From Stenotrophomonas sp. MYb238 (GTDB lineage: Bacteria; Pseudomonadota; Gammaproteobacteria; Xanthomonadales; Xanthomonadaceae): a DNA stretch of 64,000 nt. Below are positions 37,417-45,924 of the stretch, piece after piece. Each line of letters begins with the position of its first letter. The stretch's first letter is position 1. The stretch lies in assembly GCF_009496535.1 (NCBI RefSeq), contig NZ_WIDL01000015.1, forward strand, positions 45,323-109,322, read 5' to 3'. Below the pieces are notes generated by a model, which ran no database searches, was not told the origin of the DNA, and saw only the letters and a program-made list of their open reading frames with translations. A program made the position numbers and the translations under genes.

Positions 37417-37520
37417 TTGCCTCCCTGCCTGGCGGCAACCGGACGCGCCCAGGCAGGCGATGCGATCAGCGTCCGGGCGATCATGGGCCACGCTGTGGTG
37501 GCCGACGAACCGGGGGAAGG

Positions 37521-37895
37521 ATGATGCTGGGAATGGAACGGAGGGTGCGCAAGCCGTCGCTGCTGGCGTTCTGCGGGGCGTTGCTGGCGGCGTCCGCGGT
37601 GGGGTTGTCCGCGTACGCCTCGCATGCGGTGGACGATCCGCTGGCGCAGTCGCACCTCGGCACCGCCGCGCTGTACGCCTTCGGCCATGGCGCCGTGCTG
37701 GCGGTGCTCGGCCCGGCCTCGCTGAACGCGGCCGGGCGCACGGCGCTCTATGTCCTGCTGCTGGGCGTGCTGCTGTTCTCCGGCAGCGTGGCCGGCGGCG
37801 CGCTGGGACTGTGGCCGACGCGGCTGGCGCCGGTCGGCGGTACCGCGCTGATGGCCGGCTGGGTGCTGCTGGCGCTCAGCGCACTGCGGCGGTAA
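37521..37895 (+). CDS. DUF423 family membrane protein
   Basis: 124 residues with four predicted transmembrane segments. Segments include FCGALLAASAVGLSAYASHA, an HLGTAALYAFGHGAVLAVLG stretch with the conserved histidines, and LYVLLLGVLLFSGSVAGGAL, the family's signature FxxGI/LFSGSLY-like motif. DUF423 (YgdD) proteins have no known activity. The start at 37521 follows GGGGGAAGG. The next gene begins 5 bases after the stop, which suggests an operon with the glycosylase. Confidence 0.85.
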   Translation: MMLGMERRVRKPSLLAFCGALLAASAVGLSAYASHAVDDPLAQSHLGTAALYAFGHGAVLAVLGPASLNAAGRTALYVLLLGVLLFSGSVAGGALGLWPTRLAPVGGTALMAGWVLLALSALRR

Positions 37896-37900
37896 GCCCG

Positions 37901-38575
37901 ATGCCCCGGCATGCGCGCGGTTTCGACGTGGAGCAGGCGCTGGCGCATCTGCAGCGCCGCGACCGGCGCCTGGCGGGCTGGATCCGGCGCATCGGCCCGC
38001 TGGAAGCGCCGGCGGGCTGGCGCGGGCCGTTCGACCCGGTCGATGCGCTGGCGCGCGCGATCCTGTTCCAGCAGCTCAGCGGCAAGGCCGCCTCGACCAT
38101 CGTCGGGCGGGTGGAAGCGGGCATCGGAAGCAGGCGCCTGCACGCCGACACGCTCGCCCGCATCGACGACGCCGGCCTGCGCGCCTGCGGCGTGTCGGGC
38201 AACAAGGCGCTGGCGCTGCGCGATCTGGCGCGGCGCGAACTGGCCGGGGAAATTCCCTCGACCCGGCAGATGGCGTGGATGCACCACGAAGCCATCGTCG
38301 AGGCGCTGGTGCCGATCCGCGGCATCGGCCGCTGGACGGTGGAGATGATGCTGATGTTCCGGCTCGGCCGGCCCGACATCCTGCCGATCGACGACCTGGG
38401 CATCCGCAAGGGCGCGCAGCGGGTCGACGGCGGCGAGACGATGCCGACGCCGCGCGAACTGCTGGCCCGCGGCGAACGCTGGGGCCCGTACCGCACCTGG
38501 GCCAGTCTCTACCTGTGGCGGATCGCCGACCTGGCCGACGCCGGCGGCGCGAAGACCAACCGGTCGCAGGACTGA
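37901..38575 (+). CDS. DNA-3-methyladenine glycosylase II (AlkA-like)
   Basis: 224 residues. AILFQQLSGKAASTIVGRVE begins the HhH-GPD fold. The helix-hairpin-helix LVPIRGIGRWTVEMMLMFRL is followed by LPIDDLGIRKG, where the catalytic aspartate lies. The enzyme removes alkylated purines from DNA in base excision repair. It is shorter than E. coli AlkA because it lacks the N-terminal extra domain, as is usual for this subfamily. The 3' end overlaps the convergent membrane-protein gene by 67 bases. Confidence 0.9.
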   Translation: MPRHARGFDVEQALAHLQRRDRRLAGWIRRIGPLEAPAGWRGPFDPVDALARAILFQQLSGKAASTIVGRVEAGIGSRRLHADTLARIDDAGLRACGVSGNKALALRDLARRELAGEIPSTRQMAWMHHEAIVEALVPIRGIGRWTVEMMLMFRLGRPDILPIDDLGIRKGAQRVDGGETMPTPRELLARGERWGPYRTWASLYLWRIADLADAGGAKTNRSQD

Positions 38576-39117
38576 CACGGCGACGGAGCGGATGCGGCGC
38601 CGGATGCGCGCCAGGGCGCGCGGTCGTTCCTGGAAGGCGCGAACAGCGGGTTCTCGCTGAGGGCCGGCCCGGGAACGGGCGGGTTGCGCTTCCATTCCTT
38701 CACGAAGCAGTGGTAGCGGAAGGTCGCGGTCATGGCGCGGAAGTAGAAGATCGCGAATACCAGGCCGAACACGAGGCCGGTGGGTTGGCCGGTCTGCTGC
38801 ATGACCAGGATCTTGGACAGCACGAAGTAGGCCAGCATGAAGGTCGCCGCGGTCCGGCTGCGCCTGTGGATGCCGAACGCCAGCAGGGCGATGAGGCCGA
38901 CGTCGATGAGGTTGAAGGCGCTGAAGACGGTTTCGTCGCCGCTCTGGCGCAATGACAGGAGCGTGGCCAGCAGGGTCATGGCGCACGACACGCAGGCGGC
39001 GATCCAGCCATGGCGGATCGGTGCGGCGATGGTGTCGGGTATCTGCCGCTCGGTGGGCCGGACGTCGGGTGCGGAGACGGGCGTGGTGGGCGGCGTATAG
39101 GGATTGGAATCGCTCAT
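38509..39117 (-). CDS. Hypothetical four-helix membrane protein
   Basis: 202 residues. An N-terminal Pro/Thr-rich cytoplasmic stretch (MSDSNPYTPPTTPVSAPDVR) precedes four hydrophobic segments: about 37-56, 66-80, 88-104 and 109-123. The last contains PTGLVFGLVFAIFYFRAMTA. A basic, proline-rich C-terminal tail follows, whose last 22 residues are encoded antisense to the end of the glycosylase gene. That tail is not conserved-looking, so the true stop may reflect decay. The family is not recognised. The start at 39117 follows a GAGACC segment. Confidence 0.6.
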   Translation of the reverse strand: MSDSNPYTPPTTPVSAPDVRPTERQIPDTIAAPIRHGWIAACVSCAMTLLATLLSLRQSGDETVFSAFNLIDVGLIALLAFGIHRRSRTAATFMLAYFVLSKILVMQQTGQPTGLVFGLVFAIFYFRAMTATFRYHCFVKEWKRNPPVPGPALSENPLFAPSRNDRAPWRASGAASAPSPCQSCDRLVFAPPASARSAIRHR

Positions 39118-39225
39118 GGTCTCGTCCTTGTTCATGCGCATTGATGGTGGGGCGTCGCGCTGCCGGCGGCCATGCCCGCGTGTGGGGCAACCTTTGCGTG
39201 ATCCTTCGGCTCTGGTCCGCCGCGG

Positions 39226-40041
39226 TCAGGTACCAGCCGCGTGGCACCAGTGCCATGGCTCGTAGACGATGCCGTGCGGGTTGTCGCGCGGGTAGCTCAT
39301 GCGGAAGCCGAAATCGCCGGCGTTCGCCTGCAGCCACGCGAAGGCGGGCGTGCGCTCGAACGATTCCTCCGCCGGCGGCTCGCCGGGCGTGCCGATGTCC
39401 AGCGCGTTGCCGCCGTGGTGTTCGCTGTAGCCGGGCGCCGCGTTGACGGTGAGGATATCCGCTACCTGCAGGCCGCGCGCGAGTTTGCGTTCGAAGATGC
39501 CCAACTGGTAGTCGTGGCTGCGGTAACCGGAGATCGCGTCCAGCGCGATACCGTCGGCCGCGGCGGCCGCGCGCAGGCGTTCCCAGGCGCGCGCGGCGGT
39601 GCGGGTCAGCCATAGCGCGCGACGGTAGCGGTCTCTGCCGGCGAAGTGGAGATGCGCCGGTTCGGCGACCAGCGGCAGGCCGCTGCGCGCGGCATAGCGC
39701 TCGTCCAGCCCGAGGCGGTGCAGGCGTTCGTTGAGGCGATCCAGCGGCAGCTGCGTTTCCGGCGGCGGGCCGCTCCGTGGCAGCGGTTCTTCGAGGCGCT
39801 GCAAGGCCTCGTCGATACCGGGTTCGCGTGCCAGGCGTTCGACCATCGGCATCAGGCCTTCGGGAAGCAGCGCCGCCAGATAGCGCCCGTCGCGCTTGCG
39901 TCGCAGCACCGTGCGCGCGCGGGAAAGCAGGCGCGCGTCGTGGCTGCCGCGCGCGTGCAGCAGGCCCGCCGGCCACAGTTCGATGTCGGGGGTATTGAGC
40001 AGCAGGCGTGGGGCGGTGCGCATGGCGGTAGCTTGGAGCAT
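39226..40041 (-). CDS. M15 family D-alanyl-D-alanine carboxypeptidase
   Basis: 271 residues. The C-terminal VanY-type catalytic domain (about 120-271) has DAISGYRSHDYQLGIFERKL, then GYSEHHGGNALDIGTP and VYEPWHWCH. These supply the two histidines and the aspartate that bind zinc, and the catalytic Glu. The enzyme trims D-Ala from peptidoglycan stem peptides. The N-terminal 115 residues are helical and not recognised. No signal peptide is evident from the ATG at 40041 or from the alternative at 40023, so export is unclear. Confidence 0.88.
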   Translation of the reverse strand: MLQATAMRTAPRLLLNTPDIELWPAGLLHARGSHDARLLSRARTVLRRKRDGRYLAALLPEGLMPMVERLAREPGIDEALQRLEEPLPRSGPPPETQLPLDRLNERLHRLGLDERYAARSGLPLVAEPAHLHFAGRDRYRRALWLTRTAARAWERLRAAAAADGIALDAISGYRSHDYQLGIFERKLARGLQVADILTVNAAPGYSEHHGGNALDIGTPGEPPAEESFERTPAFAWLQANAGDFGFRMSYPRDNPHGIVYEPWHWCHAAGT

Positions 40042-40269
40042 CGGTGCGGGACTGTCGATTGCGCGGAAAACATGCGCGAATGCACCGCCGTGGAAGCATG
40101 GCCGCCGGCATGATGTGGAATGCCGGCAGGAAGCCGCAGGCTCCGCATTGCGCGGAAGTCCAATGCGGCGCCGGTCCGCGCCTCCACGGCCACGATGCGG
40201 CGATGCACCGCGCGGCGACGCTTGCTCCGCCGCACCCTGTCGGCCACGCCCCAGCGGCGCAAACCCTCT

Positions 40270-40857
40270 CTAGGAGGTGGATTGATCGGCGGCTTGTTTC
40301 AACGCATCGAGCAGGGCGCGCGGATGTTCCGGCGAAAGCAGCAGCAGCGAGCCGTCGCGCAGCGGCAGCGCCAGCACACGGCTGTTGTCGGTGACCAGGC
40401 AGAACGCCTTGCTGCCGTCGCGCATGCGGAAGTGGCCGGAGCGGAAGCCGGGCAGGCCGTAGCCGTTGGTCTTGATCGCCGGTTTCAGTTCCCGGTGCTC
40501 GGCCAGGTCGACGATGCGCGCCCGGTCCAGCCGCATCGAGCCGATGGCGGTGGTACGGGTATAGAAGGTGGAGCGGACGGTCAAGCCGCTGGCATCGAGC
40601 GTGATGCGCCGGCGCAGGTAGGCCAGGCTCACCACCACGCCGGTCAGCGCGACCAGCCCCGGGCCCAGCCAGGCGCGGTAGCCCGCCAGATAGGCCATGC
40701 CCTTGTCGCCGAGCGTCAAGGCCAGCGGCAGCCCGATCGCCACCGCCAGGATTCCCCACAGGATCAGCAGCGGCATGCCGGTTGGCGGGGCGACGGGGTG
40801 GTCCTTCGCTGCGTGTATCGCGGTCGGCATTGCTCGGGTTCTTCCGGGAACGGTCAT
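40270..40857 (-). CDS. Membrane protein with PH-like domain
   Basis: 195 residues. Two transmembrane helices at about 28-46 and 60-80 (LLILWGILAVAIGLPLALTL and PGLVALTGVVVSLAYL) are followed by a beta-rich bacterial PH-like domain. That domain has RRRITLDASGLTVRSTFYTR and SKAFCLVTDNSRVLALPLRD. The function is unknown. The ATG at 40857 overlaps the upstream CPBP gene by 4 bases (ATGA). This is the last gene of the SPFH operon. Confidence 0.75.
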   Translation of the reverse strand: MTVPGRTRAMPTAIHAAKDHPVAPPTGMPLLILWGILAVAIGLPLALTLGDKGMAYLAGYRAWLGPGLVALTGVVVSLAYLRRRITLDASGLTVRSTFYTRTTAIGSMRLDRARIVDLAEHRELKPAIKTNGYGLPGFRSGHFRMRDGSKAFCLVTDNSRVLALPLRDGSLLLLSPEHPRALLDALKQAADQSTS

Positions 40858-41651
40858 GGCGCGCCGATCTCCAGCAGGGGCGCCAGCACGTGCAGCACGA
40901 TGTCGGCGCTGAAATGGGCGAGCATCGCCATCTCCAGCCCGCGCCGCCAGTACAGCCAGCCGCAGACGCAGCCGACCAGCGCGTTGAGGGCGATGGTGCG
41001 CAGCACGACGATGGCGTCCAGTCCCCAGATCTGCGCGGCGGCCGGCAGGTGGCCGACGCCGAACAGCACGGCGGCCAGCACGATGGCGACATGGAAGGCC
41101 GCGTTTCCCGGCATGCGCCGGCGCACGCGGGCGACGACCCACAGCACCAGCGTCATCAGGAACAGCCGCAGCTGCAGTTCTTCGGCGATGCCGCCGTAGA
41201 ACGAGGCCAGCAGCCCATTGAACGCCGACACGCCGGCGGCGGTGGCTGCCGGCGGGTTGATCATCGTGGGCAGCCACGGGTCGATCCACTGCGTGCACAG
41301 CAGCACCAGCGCGCCCGAGGCGGTGCCGAGCAGGATCGCCTGCAGGGGCGCAGCACGTTGCACGGCAGTGCTTTCACCGCCGAGCCAGCGCTGCAGCAGC
41401 GGTGCGCCGAGGCCGAGGCAGTGGCCCATGCGCAGGCCCAGCAGCGACAGCGCGCCGAGCAGCACGAAGGCCTGCAGCGACTGCGCGGCCACCAGCACGG
41501 GCAGCGGCAGCGGGATGCGTTCCAGCTTCTCCGGCATGAGCTGCTGCAGATAGGGGAACAGTCCGGCCGTGGCCAGCGCCGCGGCCAGCCCGAGCACGCC
41601 GGCCATCTTCAGGTCGATCTTCCACGGCGACGGCGCCACCTGGGAAGTCAT
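40854..41651 (-). CDS. CPBP family intramembrane glutamic protease
   Basis: 265 residues with about seven or eight transmembrane segments. CPBP/Abi catalytic motifs are present: GGIAEELQLRLFL (EExxxR), FGVGHLPAAAQ (FxxxH) and LAHFSADIV in the last part. Such proteases (Rce1-like) cleave membrane or prenylated proteins, and some give bacteriocin immunity. It overlaps neighbours by 4 bases on both sides, which places it firmly in the operon with the alpha/beta hydrolase and the PH-like protein. Confidence 0.88.
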   Translation of the reverse strand: MTSQVAPSPWKIDLKMAGVLGLAAALATAGLFPYLQQLMPEKLERIPLPLPVLVAAQSLQAFVLLGALSLLGLRMGHCLGLGAPLLQRWLGGESTAVQRAAPLQAILLGTASGALVLLCTQWIDPWLPTMINPPAATAAGVSAFNGLLASFYGGIAEELQLRLFLMTLVLWVVARVRRRMPGNAAFHVAIVLAAVLFGVGHLPAAAQIWGLDAIVVLRTIALNALVGCVCGWLYWRRGLEMAMLAHFSADIVLHVLAPLLEIGAP

Positions 41652-42943
41652 GGCTGGGCCTTCACCCAGCGGGCGATGTCCTCGATCAGCGTGGCATCGA
41701 CATGGCCGGGTTTGCCGTATTCGTCCAGCGTGCCCTTGCCTTCGCCGGCGATGCCGAGGTGGTTGAGCGAGGGATAGAACTGGAAGCGGTAGCGCGGCCC
41801 CTGCAGCCCCTGCTTCCAGCGCTGCCAGTCGGCGTCGACCACCTGGAAGTCGCGGCCGCCCTGCAGCAGCAGTACCGGCAGCCCGCTACCGCGCGCGTCG
41901 GCGACCGGATCCACCTGCTCCAGCTGCTGCCAATAGCGGCCGGGCAGCTCCAGCAGCTTGGCCGCGGGGTCCTTGCGGACCCGGGCGATGGCTGCGTCGA
42001 GCGCATCAAGGTGCGCCTGCTCTTCGGCACTGACGCTGCCGTCGAGATTGGCCAGGTAGCGGTTCTGCTCGCCGAGCAGGTCGAGGATCGGGCGGGCCGG
42101 TGCGGCCAGCAGGATCAGGCCGGCCACCTGGCCGTGGCTGTTCCCTACGATGCGGCCGGCGAGCAGGCCGCCCTGGCTGTGGCCCAGGACATGGATGCGC
42201 GCGCGGTCGATGGCAGGGTTGCCGGCCAGCGCCGCGACGGCGGCGACGGCATCGTCGGTGGTTTCGTCGTCGATACCGAATGCGCCGCGGAAATCCTGCG
42301 GCCGCGCCTGCGTGCGCTTGTCGTAGCGCAGCGAGGCGATGCCGTGCGCGGCCAGTCCGCGCGCGATGTCGAGGAACGGGCGGTTGCCGCCGATGGTCTC
42401 GTCGCGGTCCTGCGGGCCGGAGCCATGCACCAGCACCACGGCGGGGAACGGGCCCTTGCCCCGCGGCAGGGTCAGCGTGCCCGGCAGTCCGGGCTTGCCC
42501 GACGCCAGCGCAGGCAGGGTGATGGCCTGTTCGCTGAAGGACGCATCCGCGGCCGGCGGCGGTGGCGGGGGCGGCGGGGGCTGCACCAGGAAGCCGGCGA
42601 TGCGGTCGTCGCTGTCCAGCACCACGCGCGCCAGCACGTTGTCGCGTGCGTAGGCCAGCGGGATGGCCACGATGCGGAAGCCGTCGGCCTCGCTGACGGT
42701 CGCTTCGCCGCGCGCACCCGCCGCGCCCAGCAGCACGGGCAGCGACTCCCACATGGCCTTGAGCTTGTGCGCAGGGACCGCGGCCTTCATCTGCGGCGAG
42801 AACGTCGCCTCGGCGGCCGCGTACTGGCCGGCGTCTAGCTGGTCGAGCAGGCGCATGGCCAGGGCGGCGGGAGACTCGGCAGCCGATGCGGTGACCGATA
42901 TCGCGAGCGTGAGGCCGGCGATCCATGCCTGCAGGCGCCGCAC
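41648..42943 (-). CDS. Secreted DUF3887-like / alpha-beta hydrolase
   Basis: 431 residues from a GTG at 42943. It has a signal peptide (LQAWIAGLTLAISVTASAAE) and a DUF3887-like domain (about 30-115, with LDQLDAGQYAAAEATFSPQM). A run of nine prolines serves as linker. The C-terminal alpha/beta hydrolase has VLVHGSGPQDRDE (oxyanion region), the nucleophile elbow HVLGHSQGGLLAG, and a late Asp and His (QGGRDF and SLNHLG). It is probably a periplasmic esterase or peptidase-like enzyme. The GTG lies one base behind the previous stop and 10 bases after AAGGAA, which decides the start; the longer frame upstream has no family support. Confidence 0.88.
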   Translation of the reverse strand: MRRLQAWIAGLTLAISVTASAAESPAALAMRLLDQLDAGQYAAAEATFSPQMKAAVPAHKLKAMWESLPVLLGAAGARGEATVSEADGFRIVAIPLAYARDNVLARVVLDSDDRIAGFLVQPPPPPPPPPAADASFSEQAITLPALASGKPGLPGTLTLPRGKGPFPAVVLVHGSGPQDRDETIGGNRPFLDIARGLAAHGIASLRYDKRTQARPQDFRGAFGIDDETTDDAVAAVAALAGNPAIDRARIHVLGHSQGGLLAGRIVGNSHGQVAGLILLAAPARPILDLLGEQNRYLANLDGSVSAEEQAHLDALDAAIARVRKDPAAKLLELPGRYWQQLEQVDPVADARGSGLPVLLLQGGRDFQVVDADWQRWKQGLQGPRYRFQFYPSLNHLGIAGEGKGTLDEYGKPGHVDATLIEDIARWVKAQP

Positions 42944-42944
42944 C

Positions 42945-43127
42945 TCAGGCTTCCTTCTTGAAGACAAGGGTTGGCGAGGAAATCGTCGGCGTGGCATGCA
43001 CGATGTTGACCAGTTCCCAGCCGAGCCGGCCGTGCTTGTCCAGTTCTTCCTGCAGCGTTTCCATCTTCACGTCGCCAAGCATGCCGGTCTTCACTTTGAC
43101 GACGAGATACTTCCAATGTGTGCTCAT
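42945..43127 (-). CDS. Small DUF4177-like protein
   Basis: 60 residues: MSTHWKYLVVKVKTGMLGDV, then an amphipathic helix and LDKHGRLGWELVNIVHATPT, ending LVFKKEA. The W-KY-VV...L-xxLGxxGWELV pattern is that of DUF4177 proteins, of unknown function. It overlaps the ribbon-helix-helix gene by 4 bases and is followed after one base by the hydrolase start. Confidence 0.82.
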   Translation of the reverse strand: MSTHWKYLVVKVKTGMLGDVKMETLQEELDKHGRLGWELVNIVHATPTISSPTLVFKKEA

Positions 43128-43306
43128 GGTTCTTCCTCGCTGGATTCTTTCTTCGGTGTGGGAAGCCGCCCGGCCTTGCGCAGGGCGTCGCGTATCACGT
43201 ACTCGATCTGTGCGTTGAGGCTGCGCAGCTCGTCGTCGGCCCAGCGCTGCGCCGCCGCCAGCACGTCGGCGTTGATGCGCAGCGGGTAGGCCTTCTTCTC
43301 GCTCAC
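43124..43306 (-). CDS. Arc-type ribbon-helix-helix DNA-binding protein
   Basis: 60 residues. MSEKKAYPLRINADVLAAAQ gives the beta-strand (YPLRI) and first helix. RSLNAQIEYVIRDALRKAGR gives the second helix of an Arc/MetJ-type fold. Such dimers bind short palindromes. It is encoded within the SPFH operon and most likely regulates it through the GATATCAA palindrome at 44515-44531 (inference). It overlaps both neighbours by 4 bases or 1 base. Confidence 0.83.
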   Translation of the reverse strand: MSEKKAYPLRINADVLAAAQRWADDELRSLNAQIEYVIRDALRKAGRLPTPKKESSEEEP

Positions 43307-43590
43307 TACCGGCCCGTCCCCGCCGGTGCGCGGCGCAGGTGCAGGACCAGCGCGACGCCCAGCGCGTTGACGGCCACCACCAGCGCGATCGCCACGCCAT
43401 AGGTGGCCATGCGGTTGCCGGCGGCCAGATAGAGGCCGATGGCGCCGACGAACAGGCTCAGCGCGATCAGCGCCCAGCGCAGCCCGAGGCCGCGCGCGTG
43501 CCGGCTGCCGTCGCGGCTGCTCCAGGCGGCGATGCCCAGCGCCGGCAGGCCGGTGAGGGCAATGATCAGCGGGGCGAGCACGTCATTCAT
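43306..43590 (-). CDS. Small membrane protein of the SPFH operon
   Basis: 94 residues with three transmembrane segments: about 5-23, 38-58 and 64-84 ([59 protein letters not shown]). A short basic tail follows. It starts 10 bases after the SPFH gene and ends one base inside the next start. It is probably a partner of the SPFH protein in the membrane; no known domain. Confidence 0.75.
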   Translation of the reverse strand: MNDVLAPLIIALTGLPALGIAAWSSRDGSRHARGLGLRWALIALSLFVGAIGLYLAAGNRMATYGVAIALVVAVNALGVALVLHLRRAPAGTGR

Positions 43591-43600
43591 GCGCGGTGCC

Positions 43601-44482
43601 TCAGTACAGCGAGCCGGTATTGACCACCGGCTGGGTGCCGCGGTCCGAGCACAGCACGGTGAGCAGGTTGCCGACCATCTGCGCCTTGCGTTCCTCGTCC
43701 AGCTCGACCACGCCGCTGCGCTGCAGTTCGGCCAGCGCCATCTCGACCATGCCCACCGCGCCGGCGACGATGCGCTGGCGGGCGGCAATCACCGCGTTGG
43801 CCTGCTGCCGCTGCAGCATCGCCTGGGCGATTTCCGGGGCGTAGGCCAGGTGGCTGATGCGGGCGTCCAACACCTGTACGCCGGCATCGGCCAGGCGCTC
43901 GGCCAGTTCGTCCTTCAGGTGCTGGGAGATCTCGCTGGCGTGGCTGCGCAGCGACAGCTGGCCGTCCTCGTGCTGGTCGTAGGGGTAGCTGGTGGCCATC
44001 GCGCGCAGCGCCGATTCGGACTGGATGTGCACGAAGCTCTCGTAATCGTCGACGTTGTAGACCGCCTCGGAGGCGTCCACCACCTGCCACACGATCACCG
44101 CGGCGATCTCGATGGGCGAGCCGTCCAGTTCGTTGACCTTGAGCTTGCCGCTCTCGAAATTGCGCACGCGCTGGCTGACCTTCCTCTTGGTGAAGAAGGG
44201 GTTGTTCCAGCGCAGGCCGTTGTCCTTGACCGTGCCCACGTACTTGCCGAACAGGCTCAGCACCGCGGCCTGGTTGGGCTGGACCATGTACAGGCCGCAG
44301 CTGAACAGCAGGCCGGCGATCAGCAGCACGACGCCGCCGGCGACCAGCAGGCCGGCGCCCCCGGCCCCGGACTTTGCCAGCACCACCGCGTAGACCAGGG
44401 CGGCGGCGCCGGCCAGCATCAGCAGGAGCGAGCCCAGCAGGGTGGAGATACCGGGCAGGGAACCGATGGCTTTCTCTTTCAT
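43601..44482 (-). CDS. SPFH/band 7 domain membrane protein
   Basis: 293 residues. Two N-terminal transmembrane segments at about 9-36 and 43-63 lead into the SPFH domain (about 64-240). It has [40 protein letters not shown] and the coiled-coil-like [20 protein letters not shown], then [24 protein letters not shown] proteins form ring-shaped membrane assemblies that organise lipids or proteases. It is the first gene of a seven-gene unit, with GGAAG before the ATG at 44482. Confidence 0.92.
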   Translation of the reverse strand: MKEKAIGSLPGISTLLGSLLLMLAGAAALVYAVVLAKSGAGGAGLLVAGGVVLLIAGLLFSCGLYMVQPNQAAVLSLFGKYVGTVKDNGLRWNNPFFTKRKVSQRVRNFESGKLKVNELDGSPIEIAAVIVWQVVDASEAVYNVDDYESFVHIQSESALRAMATSYPYDQHEDGQLSLRSHASEISQHLKDELAERLADAGVQVLDARISHLAYAPEIAQAMLQRQQANAVIAARQRIVAGAVGMVEMALAELQRSGVVELDEERKAQMVGNLLTVLCSDRGTQPVVNTGSLY

Positions 44483-44514
44483 GGCGCGCGTCTTCCGTGG
44501 TGGTTGCGATGAAA

Positions 44515-44531
44515 GATATCAAATTGATATC
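44515..44531. promoter_or_regulatory. Palindromic operator candidate GATATCAAATTGATATC
   Basis: A perfect 8-base inverted repeat around one central base lies 33 bases upstream of the SPFH start. The sequence is A+T-rich in a GC-rich context and overlaps the expected promoter. A ribbon-helix-helix regulator in the same operon is the obvious candidate ligand. Confidence 0.65.
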
Positions 44532-44603
44532 AACATGCAAGAGGGGGTGATGGAGAGGGCCGCGGCTAGAATGTGCGCCCCTGTTCCCGCCCGGATCCGC
44601 CCG

Positions 44604-45788
44604 ATGACCTCGCTTGGTACCCCGCTGTCGCCTTCCGCCACCCGCGTGCTGCTGCTCGGCTCGGGCGAACTGGGCAAGGAAGTGGCGATCGAACTGCAGC
44701 GCTTCGGCGTGGAAGTCATTGCCGTGGACCGCTATGCGGATGCGCCGGCGATGCAGGTCGCGCACCGCAGCCACGTGATCGACATGCTCGATCCGGCCGC
44801 GCTGCGCGCGGTGATCGCCCAGGAGCAGCCGCACCTGGTGGTGCCCGAGATCGAGGCCATCCATACCCAGACCCTGGTGGAACTGGAAGCCGCGCAGGGC
44901 CTGCGGGTGATCCCCACCGCACGCGCCGCGCGGCTGACCATGGACCGCGAAGGCATCCGCCGGCTGGCGGCCGAGACGCTGGGCCTGCCGACCTCTCCCT
45001 ACCGCTTCGTCGACACCGAAGCCGAATACCGCGCCGCGGTGCAGGCCATCGGCCTGCCGTGCGTGGTCAAGCCGGTGATGTCGTCCTCGGGCAAGGGCCA
45101 GAGCACGGTACGCAGCGAGGCCGACGTCGGCCCGGCCTGGGACTACGCGCAGACCGGCGGCCGCGCCGGCGCCGGACGCTGCATCGTCGAGGGCTTCATC
45201 GACTTCGACTACGAGATCACCCTGTTGACCGTGCGCCACGCCGGAGGCACGTCGTTCTGCGATCCGATCGGCCACCTGCAGCAGGACGGCGACTACCGCG
45301 AGAGCTGGCAGCCGCAGGCGATGTCGGCCACGGCGCTGGTGCGCGCGCAGGACGTGGCGCGCGCCATCACCGACGACCTCGGCGGCTGGGGCGTGTTCGG
45401 CGTCGAACTGTTCGTGAAGAACGACGAGGTGTGGTTCAGCGAGGTCAGCCCGCGTCCGCACGACACCGGGCTGGTGACGCTGGCGTCGCAGGAACTGAGC
45501 GAATTCGCGCTGCATGCGCGCGCGATCCTCGGCCTGCCGGTTCCGGCCATCCGCCACCATGGCCCGTCGGCCTCGTGCGCGATGCTGGCGCAGGGCAACG
45601 GCGTGCCGCTGTTCAGTGGCGTCGATGCCGCGCTGCGCGTGCCGGACACGGCATTGCGCCTGTTCGGCAAGCCGGTGGTGCAGGGCCAGCGCCGCGTCGG
45701 CGTCACCCTGGCGCGCGCGGCCGACGTGGACCAGGCCCGCGCGATCGCGCGCGAGGCGGCCGAGGCCATCGGCATCGAGCTGCGCTGA
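44604..45788 (+). CDS. purT: Formate-dependent GAR transformylase PurT
   Basis: 394 residues with an ATP-grasp fold. The N-terminus has [20 protein letters not shown]. The ATP-binding residues lie in [20 protein letters not shown] and [17 protein letters not shown]. The Mg/ATP site is in [20 protein letters not shown], followed by PHDTGLVTL. It makes formyl-GAR from GAR, formate and ATP in purine synthesis, as an alternative to PurN. The ATG at 44604 was selected because it begins the xanthomonad PurT N-terminus [15 protein letters not shown]; longer frames run through the SPFH promoter. Confidence 0.96.
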   Translation: MTSLGTPLSPSATRVLLLGSGELGKEVAIELQRFGVEVIAVDRYADAPAMQVAHRSHVIDMLDPAALRAVIAQEQPHLVVPEIEAIHTQTLVELEAAQGLRVIPTARAARLTMDREGIRRLAAETLGLPTSPYRFVDTEAEYRAAVQAIGLPCVVKPVMSSSGKGQSTVRSEADVGPAWDYAQTGGRAGAGRCIVEGFIDFDYEITLLTVRHAGGTSFCDPIGHLQQDGDYRESWQPQAMSATALVRAQDVARAITDDLGGWGVFGVELFVKNDEVWFSEVSPRPHDTGLVTLASQELSEFALHARAILGLPVPAIRHHGPSASCAMLAQGNGVPLFSGVDAALRVPDTALRLFGKPVVQGQRRVGVTLARAADVDQARAIAREAAEAIGIELR

Positions 45789-45793
45789 AACTT

Positions 45794-45865
45794 GTAGGAG
45801 CGCACCTCGGTGCGCGGTCGGGCTTTCCCGGTAATGCCCGTCGCGCACCGAGGTGCGCTCCTGCA
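45794..45865. repeat. REP-like long hairpin, diverged GTAGGAGCGCACC type
   Basis: GTAGGAGCGCACCTCGGTGC pairs with GCACCGAGGTGCGCTCCTGC at the far end. The GTAGGAGCG head is shared with the repeats at 22635, 23194 and 51550, but the inner palindrome (CACCTCGGTG) differs. Confidence 0.8.
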
Positions 45866-45868
45866 AAA

Positions 45869-45898
45869 GCAAAAACGCCGGCGTTGCCGGCGTTTCCC
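45869..45898 (-). terminator. Intrinsic terminator of the phosphoesterase lipoprotein gene
   Basis: AAACGCCGGC and GCCGGCGTTT form a perfect 10-base stem with a GTT loop. On the minus strand it is followed by TTGCTTTTG, so it can end the minus-strand gene. The plus-side run is short. Confidence 0.7.
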
Positions 45899-45924
45899 AT
45901 TGCTTGGATCGCGGCGGCGAAGTC

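Noticed and set aside
38509-38575. Overlap of glycosylase and membrane-protein genes as an assembly error
   Set aside because: Both reading frames are intact and the overlap involves only a non-conserved tail, so natural extension of the stop is more likely.
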